A stretch of 64,000 nt of DNA from Laedolimicola ammoniilytica (GTDB lineage: Bacteria > Bacillota > Clostridia > Lachnospirales > Lachnospiraceae), in contig NZ_JAOQKC010000007.1 of the NCBI RefSeq assembly GCF_025567165.1, positions 62,001-126,000 of the forward strand, written 5' to 3'. Positions 25,596-34,249 of the stretch are shown here, in pieces. A program made the position numbers and the translations under genes. Numbering within the stretch: the stretch's first letter is position 1; every line of letters starts with the position of its first letter. The notes under the pieces were generated by a model. It was not told the DNA's origin. It was given only the letters and a program-made list of their open reading frames with translations, and made no database searches.

Positions 25596-26609
25596 ATGAC
25601 TACTATCAAAGAGATTGCCGACTTGGCGGGCGTATCCCGCGGCACCGTCGATCGGGTATTGAATAACAGAGGCGCTGTCAATCCAAAGACAGCAGAGAAA
25701 GTTATGAAGATAGCCCAGGCGATGAATTACCGACCAAACCGGGTCGGACTTGCGCTGGCTACCCAGAAAAAGAAATATAAAATCGGCGTAATTCTGTTCA
25801 GCGAACATAACCCTTTTTTCGATGAGGTTATGGCCGGGGTGCAAAGCAAAACGGAAGAGCTGCAGGATTTTGGCTTTACCATCCTCACAAGGCGTGTGGA
25901 ATTCGACCTGCACGCTCAGCTTGCCGCTATCGACAGCCTCATGGAAGCCGGCATCCACGGGCTGATGCTGGCACCCTACAATCACCCGCTCATCCAGCAG
26001 AAAATTGATGAACTGGCCGGGCAGCAGATCCCCGTTGTAACGGTCAATACCGATATCGAGGGTTCCCGTCGGATAGCTTATGTCGGCAGTGATTATTTCC
26101 GCGGCGGCTGCATAGCAGCCGGCCTCTTTCATCTGATGACAGCCGGAAATATCGAGCTTGGCATCATCACCGGCTCCTCAAACGTACTTTGCCACAGTGA
26201 ACGAATCCGCGGGCTGTGCCATACGCTGGAGGCATCTTATCCGCGGATTCAGATAACCGATATTGCAGAAATTCATGACGATGAATTCGAAAGCTATGCA
26301 CTCACAAGGGAGCTGCTTGATACGCATCCCAAAATTGATGCTCTCTTCTTTGCTGCTGCAGGCGTCTATGGCGGCTGCAAAGCAGTCATGGAATCCGGTC
26401 GGCATCCGAAAATCATCACCTTTGACGAAGTACCCACCACTCTGGAGATGCTGCACAAAGGCGTCATCTCTGCTACTATCAGCCAACAGCCCCATCGCCA
26501 GGGCTCCCGCTCCCTTGATCTGCTCTTTGAGTACATTACTTCCGGCACTCTCCCAGAACAGGAACTACATTATGTGGAGCATTCCATAAGGATTAAAGAA
26601 AATTTGTGA
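25596..26609 (+). CDS. LacI-family transcriptional regulator
   Basis: The 337-residue protein has an N-terminal LacI helix-turn-helix and hinge (TTIKEIADLAGVSRGTVDRVLNNRG, residues 2-26) and a periplasmic-binding-protein-like sensor domain from about 62 (KIGVILFSEHNPFFDEVMAG). It shows ribose-binder-like features: AYVGSDYFRGG near 150, ITFDEVP near 270. Such sensors bind a sugar and release the repressor from DNA. The gene is divergent from the kinase-isomerase operon. The operator-like CGTGCACGC motif is present at both ends of the shared intergenic region, so autoregulation plus control of the operon is likely. The inducer is unknown. Confidence 0.92.
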   Translation: MTTIKEIADLAGVSRGTVDRVLNNRGAVNPKTAEKVMKIAQAMNYRPNRVGLALATQKKKYKIGVILFSEHNPFFDEVMAGVQSKTEELQDFGFTILTRRVEFDLHAQLAAIDSLMEAGIHGLMLAPYNHPLIQQKIDELAGQQIPVVTVNTDIEGSRRIAYVGSDYFRGGCIAAGLFHLMTAGNIELGIITGSSNVLCHSERIRGLCHTLEASYPRIQITDIAEIHDDEFESYALTRELLDTHPKIDALFFAAAGVYGGCKAVMESGRHPKIITFDEVPTTLEMLHKGVISATISQQPHRQGSRSLDLLFEYITSGTLPEQELHYVEHSIRIKENL

Positions 26610-26625
26610 ACCATTCTTATAATTT

Positions 26626-26674
26626 CAAAAGGCCACCGCAAAATCAGGAACTCTGACTTGCAGTGGCCTTTTTA
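26626..26674. terminator. Bidirectional terminator between regulator and symporter
   Basis: AAAGGCCACCGCA pairs with TGCAGTGGCCTTT, with an A run on the left and a T run on the right. It serves both convergent genes. Confidence 0.85.
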
Positions 26675-26687
26675 TTTCCACAGGCTT

Positions 26688-28040
26688 TTATTTCTTCCCA
26701 TATTTTTTGCTGATTCCCACGACCACGCCGCTTAAGGCAAGGAGCGCCATGGCGTTCGGGATGACCATCAGTCCGTTGAAGAAATCGGCCAGCTCCCATA
26801 CCAGGTCTACCTTCAAAGTGGAGCCCACGATAATGAAGGCCACGACGATGATGGAGTAGACCTTCATGGCCTTTTTACCGAACAGATACTGCACATTGAT
26901 CTGTCCGAAGAAATGCCAGCTTAAGACCGTGGAGAAGGCGAAGAACAGAAGACAGATGGCTACGAAGATGTCGCCGAAGCTTCCGAAGCCTCTCATGAAC
27001 GCTTCCTGGGTCAGGGCGATGCCGCCCTTGCCGGAATCCATGGCTCCTGTGGTCAGCACGGAGAATACCGTCAGGTTCAGTACGATAAAGGTATCGATGA
27101 ATACGCTGATCATGGCGGTCAGTCCCTGCTCGTGGGGATTCTTCGCCGCTGCCCGCGCGTGGGCGTGGGGTGTGGAACCCATACCGGCCTCATTGGAGAA
27201 AAGTCCCCGGGCTACGCCATAACGGATGGCTTCCCGCACCGTGATACCTGCTGCGCCGCCGACCACTGCGGTCGGATTGAAGGCTCCTACGAAAATCATT
27301 TTGAACGCGTCCGGAAGAGCGGTGATGTTCATGCCAATCAGAATCAGGCTTCCCACGATATAGATTCCTGCCATAAACGGCACGATTCTCTCTACCACAG
27401 CCGCCAGTCTGGTGGTGCCGCCTACGAAGATGAACGCCGCAATTACAGCCAGAATGATGCCGATGGCTACCGGCGGGATATTGATATTCCGGGATTCAAA
27501 GACGCCGGAAAAGGCCGCGCCGATGGAATTGGACTGTACCATATTGCCCATAAAGCCCAGGGCCAGGATGATGAAAATGGCGAAAATCACAGCCAGCACC
27601 CGTCCGAAGGTTCCTTTAAATGCCTGGTGGATATAGTAAACCGGACCTCCGGTCACTTCTCCGTCTTTCTTGGTCTTATATTCCTGGGCCAGGGTTGCCT
27701 CGCCGTAGATGGTAGCCATTCCGAAGAATGCGCTGACCCACATCCAGAAAATAGCCCCCGGGCCTCCGGCGATCAGCGCCGTGGCCGCGCCGGTCAGGTT
27801 GCCGGTACCTACCTGGGCCGCTATGGCCGTAGCCAGAGACTGGAACGGGGTCATCTCGCCCTCCTTCCGCTCTCCGCCGGATGACTTAAAGTGTCCAAAT
27901 ACAAGGCGGCAGCCCTCTCCAAACTTCCGTACCTGAATAAACTTCAGACGGATCGTAAAGAAGATTCCCGTACCGCACAGGATGATGAGCAAAATCAGTC
28001 CCCACATCCATTCATTCACTGCTTTCACAAATTCCAACAT
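26688..28040 (-). CDS. AGCS-family sodium:amino acid symporter
   Basis: The 450-residue protein has about ten to eleven membrane helices and the alanine/glycine:cation symporter signature region GGPGAIFWMWVSAFFGMAT near 90 and ATIYGEATLAQ. These carriers import alanine or glycine with Na+. The ATG at 28040 follows GAGAGGG. A glycine riboswitch with a terminator stands in the leader, so glycine is the probable substrate; that is inference from the riboswitch plus the family. Confidence 0.95.
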   Translation of the reverse strand: MLEFVKAVNEWMWGLILLIILCGTGIFFTIRLKFIQVRKFGEGCRLVFGHFKSSGGERKEGEMTPFQSLATAIAAQVGTGNLTGAATALIAGGPGAIFWMWVSAFFGMATIYGEATLAQEYKTKKDGEVTGGPVYYIHQAFKGTFGRVLAVIFAIFIILALGFMGNMVQSNSIGAAFSGVFESRNINIPPVAIGIILAVIAAFIFVGGTTRLAAVVERIVPFMAGIYIVGSLILIGMNITALPDAFKMIFVGAFNPTAVVGGAAGITVREAIRYGVARGLFSNEAGMGSTPHAHARAAAKNPHEQGLTAMISVFIDTFIVLNLTVFSVLTTGAMDSGKGGIALTQEAFMRGFGSFGDIFVAICLLFFAFSTVLSWHFFGQINVQYLFGKKAMKVYSIIVVAFIIVGSTLKVDLVWELADFFNGLMVIPNAMALLALSGVVVGISKKYGKK

Positions 28041-28103
28041 CGCTTTTTCCCTCTCTTTTTCAACATTTTACCGCGCGCCCGGGCGTTTTCCCGATTTTTG
28101 CGC

Positions 28104-28137
28104 AAAAATAAGAGCTGATTTTTCAATCAGCCCTCCA
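28104..28137 (-). terminator. Terminator of the riboswitch expression platform
   Basis: On the minus strand GGGCTGATT pairs with AATCAGCTC around GAAA and is followed by TTATTTTT. It lies between the glycine aptamer and the symporter gene. Confidence 0.75.
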
Positions 28138-28163
28138 AAGAGTAGAACAATCTGCTTATGTAA

Positions 28164-28255
28164 GCCCTGTCCTTTTGCCTGAGAGATAGACAGACGCATC
28201 GCATCTGTGTTACACCTTCGGCGCTCATAACCTGAGACTCTCCAGAGTTCATCGA
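28164..28255 (-). ncRNA. Glycine riboswitch (gcvT motif), single aptamer
   Basis: The minus strand reads CTCTGGAGAG, then GCGCCGAAGGTG, then CTCTCAGGCAAAAGGACAG, the conserved blocks of the glycine aptamer in order and spacing. Only one aptamer is seen; no second GGAGAG...CCGAAGG set follows. A terminator hairpin lies 27 bases downstream and the AGCS symporter 124 bases downstream. A perfect-spacing promoter precedes it. Single aptamers with a transport gene are often OFF or ON switches; the direction cannot be set from sequence alone. Confidence 0.93.
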
Positions 28256-28278
28256 TTCGTGTTTTTTCGATTGTATCG

Positions 28279-28307
28279 ACTATAGCACACTTTTGTCCGC
28301 CTGGCAA
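28279..28307 (-). promoter_or_regulatory. Promoter of the riboswitch-symporter transcript
   Basis: TTGCCA and TATAGT are separated by exactly 17 bases on the minus strand, just upstream of the aptamer. Confidence 0.75.
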
Positions 28308-28359
28308 GGACTATTTGCAAATTTTTTCTCTTTTATCGTTTTTCGCCTTATTTTTTTCT

Positions 28360-30714
28360 TTATACCAGCCACAGCTTTTTAGCGGCAGTCACTGCCTCTG
28401 CCCGGCGTCTGACACCCAGTTTTCCCAGAATGTGGCTCACATGGGTTTTCACGGTACTAATCTTGATGTTCATCATTTCCCCGATTTCCGCATTGCTCTT
28501 GTCCGCGCAGATCAGGCGCAGAATCTGAAGCTCCGTGGCCGTCAGGGCTGTCGTGAGGGAAAGGGAAGGCTGCAGGAACAGCGGATAAAAGGCAGCCTGG
28601 GCCAGGACGTCCCGCAGAAGCTTCTGCCGCCACTCCTCGCCGCCTCCGGTGTAGGACAGCTCCTCCAGAAGCGGCAGCACCGCCGCGCCGTATGCACTGA
28701 CCGTGCGGACAAAGCTGTATTCCGCCGCCGTGTCGAGGGCCTGTCGTAGTTTCTCCCGCCAGCCTGCGTCCCGCTGCCGATACATAGCCAGTGCCTGCAG
28801 GATATGCAGATGAATGCTGTCGATATGCCGCCTGCAGGTCTCACAGTAGGGTTCCATCGGCGCAAGGGTCAGAAGCGCCGCGTCCGGCCGATTCTGGGCC
28901 AGCTCCACCATGGCCTGGGTCAGATAACGGTATCGCTTCATCACATTAAAATTCAGCGGAGAGCGGGGCGCGCTGCTCCGATACCATTCGTCCGCCTCCT
29001 CCGTCGCGCCCCGGTACAGGGCAATCCGGCAGAGCAGCGCGTTGATATTGGCTCGGAAGCGTGTCTGACCGCTATCCGCAAAACGCCGTTTCAGTTCTTC
29101 CACGGTCCGTCTGGCCTCCTCGGCCTGGCCTGCCGTCACCTGGCTGCGGGCCAGAAGCCCGGTCACCGCGAACTCCATATCCGGCGTACCGTTCCGCTGA
29201 ATCTCCCCCATATGGGAAATCAGGAACAGCAGACGACGGCTGATATCCTCCCCCTTTTCAAATTTGCTCTCGGCAATGGCGCAGTCCGCCAGGCCCACGC
29301 CGTCCCGGCCCAGCACCGTTTCCACCGGCAGTCTCATGGTCCGGTACAGCAGATCGTCCTTCCTGCTCCAATCCGAGAAATCCTTTCCGCCGTTCATGAC
29401 GCTCGGCAGGGTGCTGGTCACAGAAAAAGAAGACAGGGTCAGCTCTTTTTCTGTCAGCAGGCGGAAGACCGCCGGAATGGTCTCCAGCATTCCCTCCACC
29501 GGCCGCTGAGGCAGGGAGATATCCAGCCAGGCCAGGCGACTTCGCGCCTGACGGCCTGCGCCGTCCCGGCGGTCGCAATTCTCCGCGAACTGCTGAATCT
29601 CCCGGTACCACCGTTCGGATTCTTCATAATCCCCGCTCAGCGCGCAGAGCATGCTCATCCCCTGCATCAGGGAGGGGGAGGATTTCAGCTCCTGCTCCGA
29701 AAGACTTTTGTAATATTTTTCCATTTTTCTGTAATGGCCCATGCCAGGATGTAGCTCCGCACCACGGATCAGAAGGTTCGACACCCGGGAATGCTCTCCA
29801 CTGCGGGTGTAGCACTCCAGCGCGTGGGAATAATCATCCCGCAGTTCATAGTACATGCCGCCGCGGCTATAGATGGAACGGCACTGCTCCGGCGTGTATT
29901 CCCGCTCCATCTCCCACAGCAGGAATTTCCGGAACTGCGGCCAGAAATGAAACCGGGCGATGCCGTCATAGCGCAGCATGGTCGTATGACTCTGCAGCCA
30001 CTCCAGCAGCTCCCCCACGTGAGGATTGCCGCTGACCATGCGGGCCATCTCCATATCGAAACGATCAAAGGGCGCCATTTCCAAAAGGAGGCGGCGGATC
30101 GGCAAATCAAAGCGCCGGTACACGGCTGCTTCAAAATAGCGGAAAACCTCCCGGTAGGCCTGCGCCACCAGCCCCGGCGTGAAGGAGCGGCCTCCGGCCA
30201 TGAGCTGCGCCGTCAGTTCTACGCCCATGGGGTATCCGATGGATTTCTTCAGGATCGCGCTGATCTCCGAATCCGTCACCTCCACCTGCCGGTTCCGGAA
30301 CAGCGCCCGGATATCCTCCCGGTCAAAGAGCAGCCCGTCCGCGTCCACCACAGTCATCAGGCCGGTATAGCCGAAGGCCAGCAGGCATCCGGGCGGCACG
30401 CCCCGGGATAACAGCACAAAACGCCGTTCCGTTTTTTTTCGGATCAGTTCGCACAGCCTCTGCTGCTCTTCCTCCTGCATCAGCTGCAGATCATCCACCA
30501 GCAGAATCTTCCAGTCCGGGTCTGTCTCTGCCCGTTCAAAGTCCGGCTTCTCCGCCTGCATCCGGCGGACCTTCCGTCCCCGGAGCAGCTCTTCTGCCAC
30601 CACCGTCTTTCCGAAGCCGCAGGGCGCGCTCAGGAAAAAGATTCTTCCATGCTTCATGCTGTGCTCAAACTGCTGTGCCACTACCGGCTTTATGATAATC
30701 CGGCTTTCTTCCAT
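28360..30714 (-). CDS. MalT-like LuxR-family transcriptional regulator, intact
   Basis: The 784-residue protein has an N-terminal STAND-type ATPase (P-loop APCGFGKTVVAEELL near residues 30-44; Walker-B-like WKILLVDDLQLMQ near 70), a winged-helix-like region, TPR-like helices from about 290 to 700, and a C-terminal LuxR HTH (LTATELQILRLICADKSNAEIGE, ISTVKTHVSHILGKLG). Such proteins bind an inducer and ATP, oligomerise and activate transcription. The ATG at 30714 follows GTGAGGAAA. No neighbour forms a clear target operon. Its length equals that of the repaired sister gene at 12085-14440, but that one has a degenerate P-loop. Confidence 0.93.
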   Translation of the reverse strand: MEESRIIIKPVVAQQFEHSMKHGRIFFLSAPCGFGKTVVAEELLRGRKVRRMQAEKPDFERAETDPDWKILLVDDLQLMQEEEQQRLCELIRKKTERRFVLLSRGVPPGCLLAFGYTGLMTVVDADGLLFDREDIRALFRNRQVEVTDSEISAILKKSIGYPMGVELTAQLMAGGRSFTPGLVAQAYREVFRYFEAAVYRRFDLPIRRLLLEMAPFDRFDMEMARMVSGNPHVGELLEWLQSHTTMLRYDGIARFHFWPQFRKFLLWEMEREYTPEQCRSIYSRGGMYYELRDDYSHALECYTRSGEHSRVSNLLIRGAELHPGMGHYRKMEKYYKSLSEQELKSSPSLMQGMSMLCALSGDYEESERWYREIQQFAENCDRRDGAGRQARSRLAWLDISLPQRPVEGMLETIPAVFRLLTEKELTLSSFSVTSTLPSVMNGGKDFSDWSRKDDLLYRTMRLPVETVLGRDGVGLADCAIAESKFEKGEDISRRLLFLISHMGEIQRNGTPDMEFAVTGLLARSQVTAGQAEEARRTVEELKRRFADSGQTRFRANINALLCRIALYRGATEEADEWYRSSAPRSPLNFNVMKRYRYLTQAMVELAQNRPDAALLTLAPMEPYCETCRRHIDSIHLHILQALAMYRQRDAGWREKLRQALDTAAEYSFVRTVSAYGAAVLPLLEELSYTGGGEEWRQKLLRDVLAQAAFYPLFLQPSLSLTTALTATELQILRLICADKSNAEIGEMMNIKISTVKTHVSHILGKLGVRRRAEAVTAAKKLWLV

Positions 30715-30849
30715 TCCGGTTTCCTCACTTTCCGCATCTGTTCTGTTACCATCTTACCAAGTTCTCCGGCTTCTGTAAATCATTCCGAAGTATGATTTTT
30801 TAGTTCCGGGCGGTTTTCTCCCGAATTTCTCCTATTTTTTGCATCGTAC

Positions 30850-30878
30850 TTGTTTACTTTTTCCGCAAAATATATTAG
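30850..30878 (+). promoter_or_regulatory. Probable pfp promoter
   Basis: TTGTTT and TATTAG are 17 bases apart in an AT-rich region ahead of the pfp ribosome binding site AAAAGGAG. Other -10 candidates such as TAGAAT overlap it. Confidence 0.4.
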
Positions 30879-30914
30879 AATCGGATTAAATATATTGAAA
30901 AGGAGATTTTTGTT

Positions 30915-32576
30915 ATGGAAATTTCAGCTTTACAGAAAGCCAGATATGAGTACGCTCCGAAGCTTCCGGGCATGCTCAGAAACGGCATCGCAGATATTTG
31001 CGTAAAAGAAGGCGAAGCAACCGCAAGCGTAGCAGATCAGGACAAGATCAAAGCGCTGTTCCCGAACACCTACGGTGAGAAGGAAATCACCTTCGAGAAG
31101 GGTCAGAACACCTCTGCTCCCAAGAAGCAGGTGGTAGGCGTTATCCTTTCCGGCGGACAGGCTCCGGGCGGACACAACGTTATCTGCGGTCTCTACGACG
31201 CACTGAAGGCTACCAACAAGGAGAACGTTCTTTACGGCTTCAAGGGCGGCCCCAGCGGACTGATCAACGACGATTACGTAGAGTTCGATGACGAGTTCAT
31301 CAACGCATACCGGAATACCGGCGGCTTTGATATCATCGGTTCCGGCCGTACCAAGCTGGAGACTGAGGAGCAGTTCGCTATCGTTTCCGAGGTTTGCAAA
31401 AAGCATGGCGTAACCGCAGTGGTTATCATCGGCGGCGACGACTCCAACACCAACGCTGCTGTACTGGCTGAGTACTTCGCAGCTCACAACACCGGCGTTC
31501 AGGTTATCGGCTGCCCGAAGACCATCGACGGTGACCTGAAGAACGAGGACATCGAGTGCTCCTTCGGTTTCGATACCGCTACCAAGACCTACAGCGAGAT
31601 CATCGGCAACATCGAGCGTGACGCAAACTCCGCTAAGAAGTACTGGCATTTCGTAAAGGTTATGGGAAGAAGCGCTTCTCACGTAGCTCTGGAGTGCGCG
31701 CTGCAGACCCAGCCGAACATCTGCCTGATTTCTGAGGAAGTCGCAGAGAAGAAGATGTCCCTGTCCCAGATCGCTGATTACATCGCTGATTCCGTAGCAA
31801 ATAGAGCTGCTAAGGGCATGAACTTTGGTGTGGCTATTATCCCGGAGGGCGTGGTTGAGTTCGTTCCGGAGTTCTCCGTACTGATTCAGGAGATCAACGA
31901 GCTTCTGGCTGGCAGCAAGGCTGACGAGTTCAACGCTCTGGCTACCTGGGCTGACAAGTATGCCTTCATTGAGAAGGGTCTGACCAAGGAGTCCATGGAA
32001 GTATTTGCTATCCTTCCGCAGGCTATCCAGCAGCAGCTGTTCATGGAGCGTGACCCGCATGGTAACGTTCAGGTTTCCCTGATCGAGTCTGAGAAGCTGT
32101 TCTCCTCTCTGGTAGCTGCAAAGCTTGCTGAGAGAAAGGCTGCAGGCACCTACAACGGCAAGTTCAGCGCCCTGCATCATTTTCTGGGATACGAAGGAAG
32201 ATGCGCATTCCCGTCCAACTTCGATTCCGACTACTGCTACTCTCTGGGTTACAACGCATTCATGCTGATCCAGTACGGCTACAACGGATACCTGTCCAAG
32301 GTTTCCAACCTGTCCAAGCCGGCAAATGAGTGGGTTGCAGGCGGTATGCCCATCACCAAGATGATGAACATCGAGAGAAGACACGGCGAGGATAAGCCGG
32401 TTATCAAGAAGGCTCTGGTTGAGCTTGACGGAGCTCCCTTCAAGTTCTTCGAGGCTCATCGCGCACAGTGGGCAGAGGAAACCTGCTTCGTATATCCGGG
32501 CGCTATCCAGTACTACGGACCGACCGAGGTTTGCGACGCTACTACCAAGACACTGGCTCTTGAGCATGCAAAATAA
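30915..32576 (+). CDS. pfp: Diphosphate--fructose-6-phosphate 1-phosphotransferase
   Basis: The 553-residue enzyme reversibly phosphorylates fructose 6-phosphate with pyrophosphate instead of ATP. It belongs to the long PPi-PFK group. Motifs are GVILSGGQAPGGHNVICGLYD near 75, the GGDD segment in VVIIGGDDSNTNAA near 170, which marks PPi use, and PKTIDGDLKN near 200, carrying the catalytic Asp. Codon use is strongly biased, with many GCT, GGC and AAG codons, as expected for a highly expressed glycolytic gene and unlike its neighbours. It is transcribed alone, with its own promoter region and two downstream hairpins. Confidence 0.97.
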   Translation: MEISALQKARYEYAPKLPGMLRNGIADICVKEGEATASVADQDKIKALFPNTYGEKEITFEKGQNTSAPKKQVVGVILSGGQAPGGHNVICGLYDALKATNKENVLYGFKGGPSGLINDDYVEFDDEFINAYRNTGGFDIIGSGRTKLETEEQFAIVSEVCKKHGVTAVVIIGGDDSNTNAAVLAEYFAAHNTGVQVIGCPKTIDGDLKNEDIECSFGFDTATKTYSEIIGNIERDANSAKKYWHFVKVMGRSASHVALECALQTQPNICLISEEVAEKKMSLSQIADYIADSVANRAAKGMNFGVAIIPEGVVEFVPEFSVLIQEINELLAGSKADEFNALATWADKYAFIEKGLTKESMEVFAILPQAIQQQLFMERDPHGNVQVSLIESEKLFSSLVAAKLAERKAAGTYNGKFSALHHFLGYEGRCAFPSNFDSDYCYSLGYNAFMLIQYGYNGYLSKVSNLSKPANEWVAGGMPITKMMNIERRHGEDKPVIKKALVELDGAPFKFFEAHRAQWAEETCFVYPGAIQYYGPTEVCDATTKTLALEHAK

Positions 32577-32591
32577 ATTTAAAATGATGAA

Positions 32592-32620
32592 GGCCCCGCA
32601 AAGAATTGTGGGGTCTTTTT
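32592..32620 (+). terminator. pfp terminator
   Basis: GGCCCCGCA and TGTGGGGTC pair around AAGAAT, followed by TTTTT, 16 bases after the pfp stop codon. Confidence 0.85.
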
Positions 32621-32629
32621 ATAACGGAC

Positions 32630-32703
32630 GAAGGCAGGAGAAAAAATTTTCCACGCTCGGGCGCAAATAGGCCCTCCTTAGGAAAGTTTTTTCTCCTGCC
32701 TTC
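32630..32703. repeat. Long hairpin with 17-base perfect arms
   Basis: The arm GAAGGCAGGAGAAAAAA (32630-32646) is perfectly complementary to 32687-32703. TTTTCC/GGAAAG extends the stem inward to 23 pairs with one G-T. The loop holds about 28 bases. A TGTTTTT run follows, so it may be a second terminator for pfp. It resembles a small inverted-repeat element. Confidence 0.6.
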
Positions 32704-32733
32704 TGTTTTTCGAATTTACTATTATGCGGGCTT

Positions 32734-32760
32734 GCCTGGGGCAAGGCCCGCTTATTTACT
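32734..32760. terminator. Hairpin after livF
   Basis: GCGGGCTTGCC pairs with GGCAAGGCCCGC between the pfp and livF ends. The T tract is weak in both directions. Confidence 0.5.
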
Positions 32761-32765
32761 TTGTA

Positions 32766-33476
32766 TTACTCGCCCAGGTATGCCTTCTTCACCTGGTCAT
32801 TGTCCAGGAGCATCTTGGCGTCGCCTTCCAGGACGATGTTGCCGGTTTCGAGGACGTAGCCGCGGTCTGCGATGGACAACGCCTTCTTTGCGTTCTGCTC
32901 TACCAGCAGGACGGTGGTGCCACTTTCGCTTACTTCACGGATGATGTCGAAGATTTCGTTTACGAAGATGGGGGAGAGACCCATGGAGGGCTCATCCATC
33001 AGGATGATCTTCGGGTGGGACATGAGGGCGCGGCCCATGGCAAGCATCTGCTGCTCGCCGCCGGATAATGTACCGGCCATCTGGTTTTTACGCTCTTCCA
33101 GTCTCGGGAAACGCTTGTATACACGAAGCAGGGTTTCCTCGATTTCTTCTTTGTCTTTTCTGGTAAATGCGCCCAGCTTCAGGTTGTCTAAAACGCTTAA
33201 CTGCGCGAAGACGCGGCGGCCTTCGGGGACGTGGGCCATTCCCATGGATACGATTTTGTGAGCCGGGACTTTGGTGATATCCTGTCCCTCAAAGAGGATC
33301 TCGCCGTGTTTCGGGGCGATCAGGCCGGTAATGGTCTGCAGGGTGGTGGTTTTTCCTGCGCCGTTGGCTCCGATCAGGGCAATGACTTCACCCTCGTTTA
33401 CCTCGAAGGAGATTCCCTTGATGGCCTGTATCATGCCATAATATACCTGTATATCTTTTACTTCCAGCATTGCCAT
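32766..33476 (-). CDS. livF: Branched-chain amino acid ABC transporter ATPase LivF
   Basis: The 236-residue ATPase has Walker A GANGAGKTT near 34, the signature LSGGEQQMLAMGRALM near 135, and Walker B IILMDEPSMGLSP. Length and sequence fit LivF, one of two ATPases of high-affinity leucine, isoleucine and valine import. The ATG follows AGGAGG. It is the last gene of livJHMGF. Confidence 0.95.
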   Translation of the reverse strand: MAMLEVKDIQVYYGMIQAIKGISFEVNEGEVIALIGANGAGKTTTLQTITGLIAPKHGEILFEGQDITKVPAHKIVSMGMAHVPEGRRVFAQLSVLDNLKLGAFTRKDKEEIEETLLRVYKRFPRLEERKNQMAGTLSGGEQQMLAMGRALMSHPKIILMDEPSMGLSPIFVNEIFDIIREVSESGTTVLLVEQNAKKALSIADRGYVLETGNIVLEGDAKMLLDNDQVKKAYLGE

Positions 33477-33489
33477 TGTTCGATTCCTC

Positions 33490-34248
33490 CTATTCTCCCA
33501 GGTATGCAGTGATAACCTTCGGGTCTTTGAGTACTTCCGCAGTGGGGCCCTCTGTCAGAACCTGGCCAAAGTTCAGGACGGTCAGCTTCTCGCAGATGCC
33601 GGATACCAGCTTCATGTCGTGCTCGATCAGAAGAATCGTCATATGGAATTCATCCCGGACGAAACGGATGGTTTTCATCAGTTCCAATGTCTCGTTGGGG
33701 TTCATGCCGGCTGCCGGCTCATCCAGGAGCAGCAGCTTCGGATCGGTGGCCAATGCTCTTGCGATCTCCAGCTTCCGCTGTTTCCCGTAGGGCAGGTTGG
33801 ACGCCTTATAGTCGGCCTCTTTGTCCAGGTCGAAGACTTTCAGAAGCTCCATGGCGCGCTCGTTCATCTCTTTCTCTACCTTGTAGTACCTGGGCAGACG
33901 AAGGATGCCGGTCAGGGTCGAATATTTGTGATGGTTGTGCAGGCCTACTTTTACATTGTCCAGTACCGTCAGATCGTTAAACAGACGGATGTTCTGGAAC
34001 GTACGGGCGATACCGTGCTTGTTGATTTCGATGGTCTTCTTACCTGTGATGTTCTCACCGTCCAGCATGATGTAGCCGTCGGTGGGCTCATATACGCCAG
34101 TCAGCAGATTGAAGACCGTGGTTTTGCCTGCGCCGTTGGGGCCGATGAGGCCGTACAGCTGTCCCTGTTCTATCTCCAGGTGGAAATCATCCACGGCGCG
34201 AAGTCCGCCAAAGGAGATTCCAAGATTTTTTACTTCCAGTAATGCCAT
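33490..34248 (-). CDS. livG: Branched-chain amino acid ABC transporter ATPase LivG
   Basis: The 252-residue ATPase starts at MALLEVKNLGISFGG (ATG at 34248); an upstream frame extension of 24 residues lies inside livM and is not used. It has Walker A GPNGAGKTT, signature LPYGKQRKLEIARAL and Walker B LLLLDEPAAGMNP. LivG pairs with LivF under the permeases LivH and LivM. The start is one base after the livM stop. Confidence 0.95.
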   Translation of the reverse strand: MALLEVKNLGISFGGLRAVDDFHLEIEQGQLYGLIGPNGAGKTTVFNLLTGVYEPTDGYIMLDGENITGKKTIEINKHGIARTFQNIRLFNDLTVLDNVKVGLHNHHKYSTLTGILRLPRYYKVEKEMNERAMELLKVFDLDKEADYKASNLPYGKQRKLEIARALATDPKLLLLDEPAAGMNPNETLELMKTIRFVRDEFHMTILLIEHDMKLVSGICEKLTVLNFGQVLTEGPTAEVLKDPKVITAYLGE

Positions 34249-34249
34249 C

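Noticed and set aside
28100..28165. Second glycine aptamer downstream of the first
   Set aside because: Only a terminator hairpin is present; the GCCGAAGG and CAGGCAAAAGG blocks do not recur.
28068..28307. 79-residue minus-strand open frame
   Set aside because: It covers the glycine aptamer and its terminator, so it is a chance frame in a structured RNA.
30930..32567. 545-residue minus-strand open frame opposite pfp
   Set aside because: It is an exact shadow of a strongly biased PPi-phosphofructokinase gene and has Leu/Ser/Val-rich nonsense composition.
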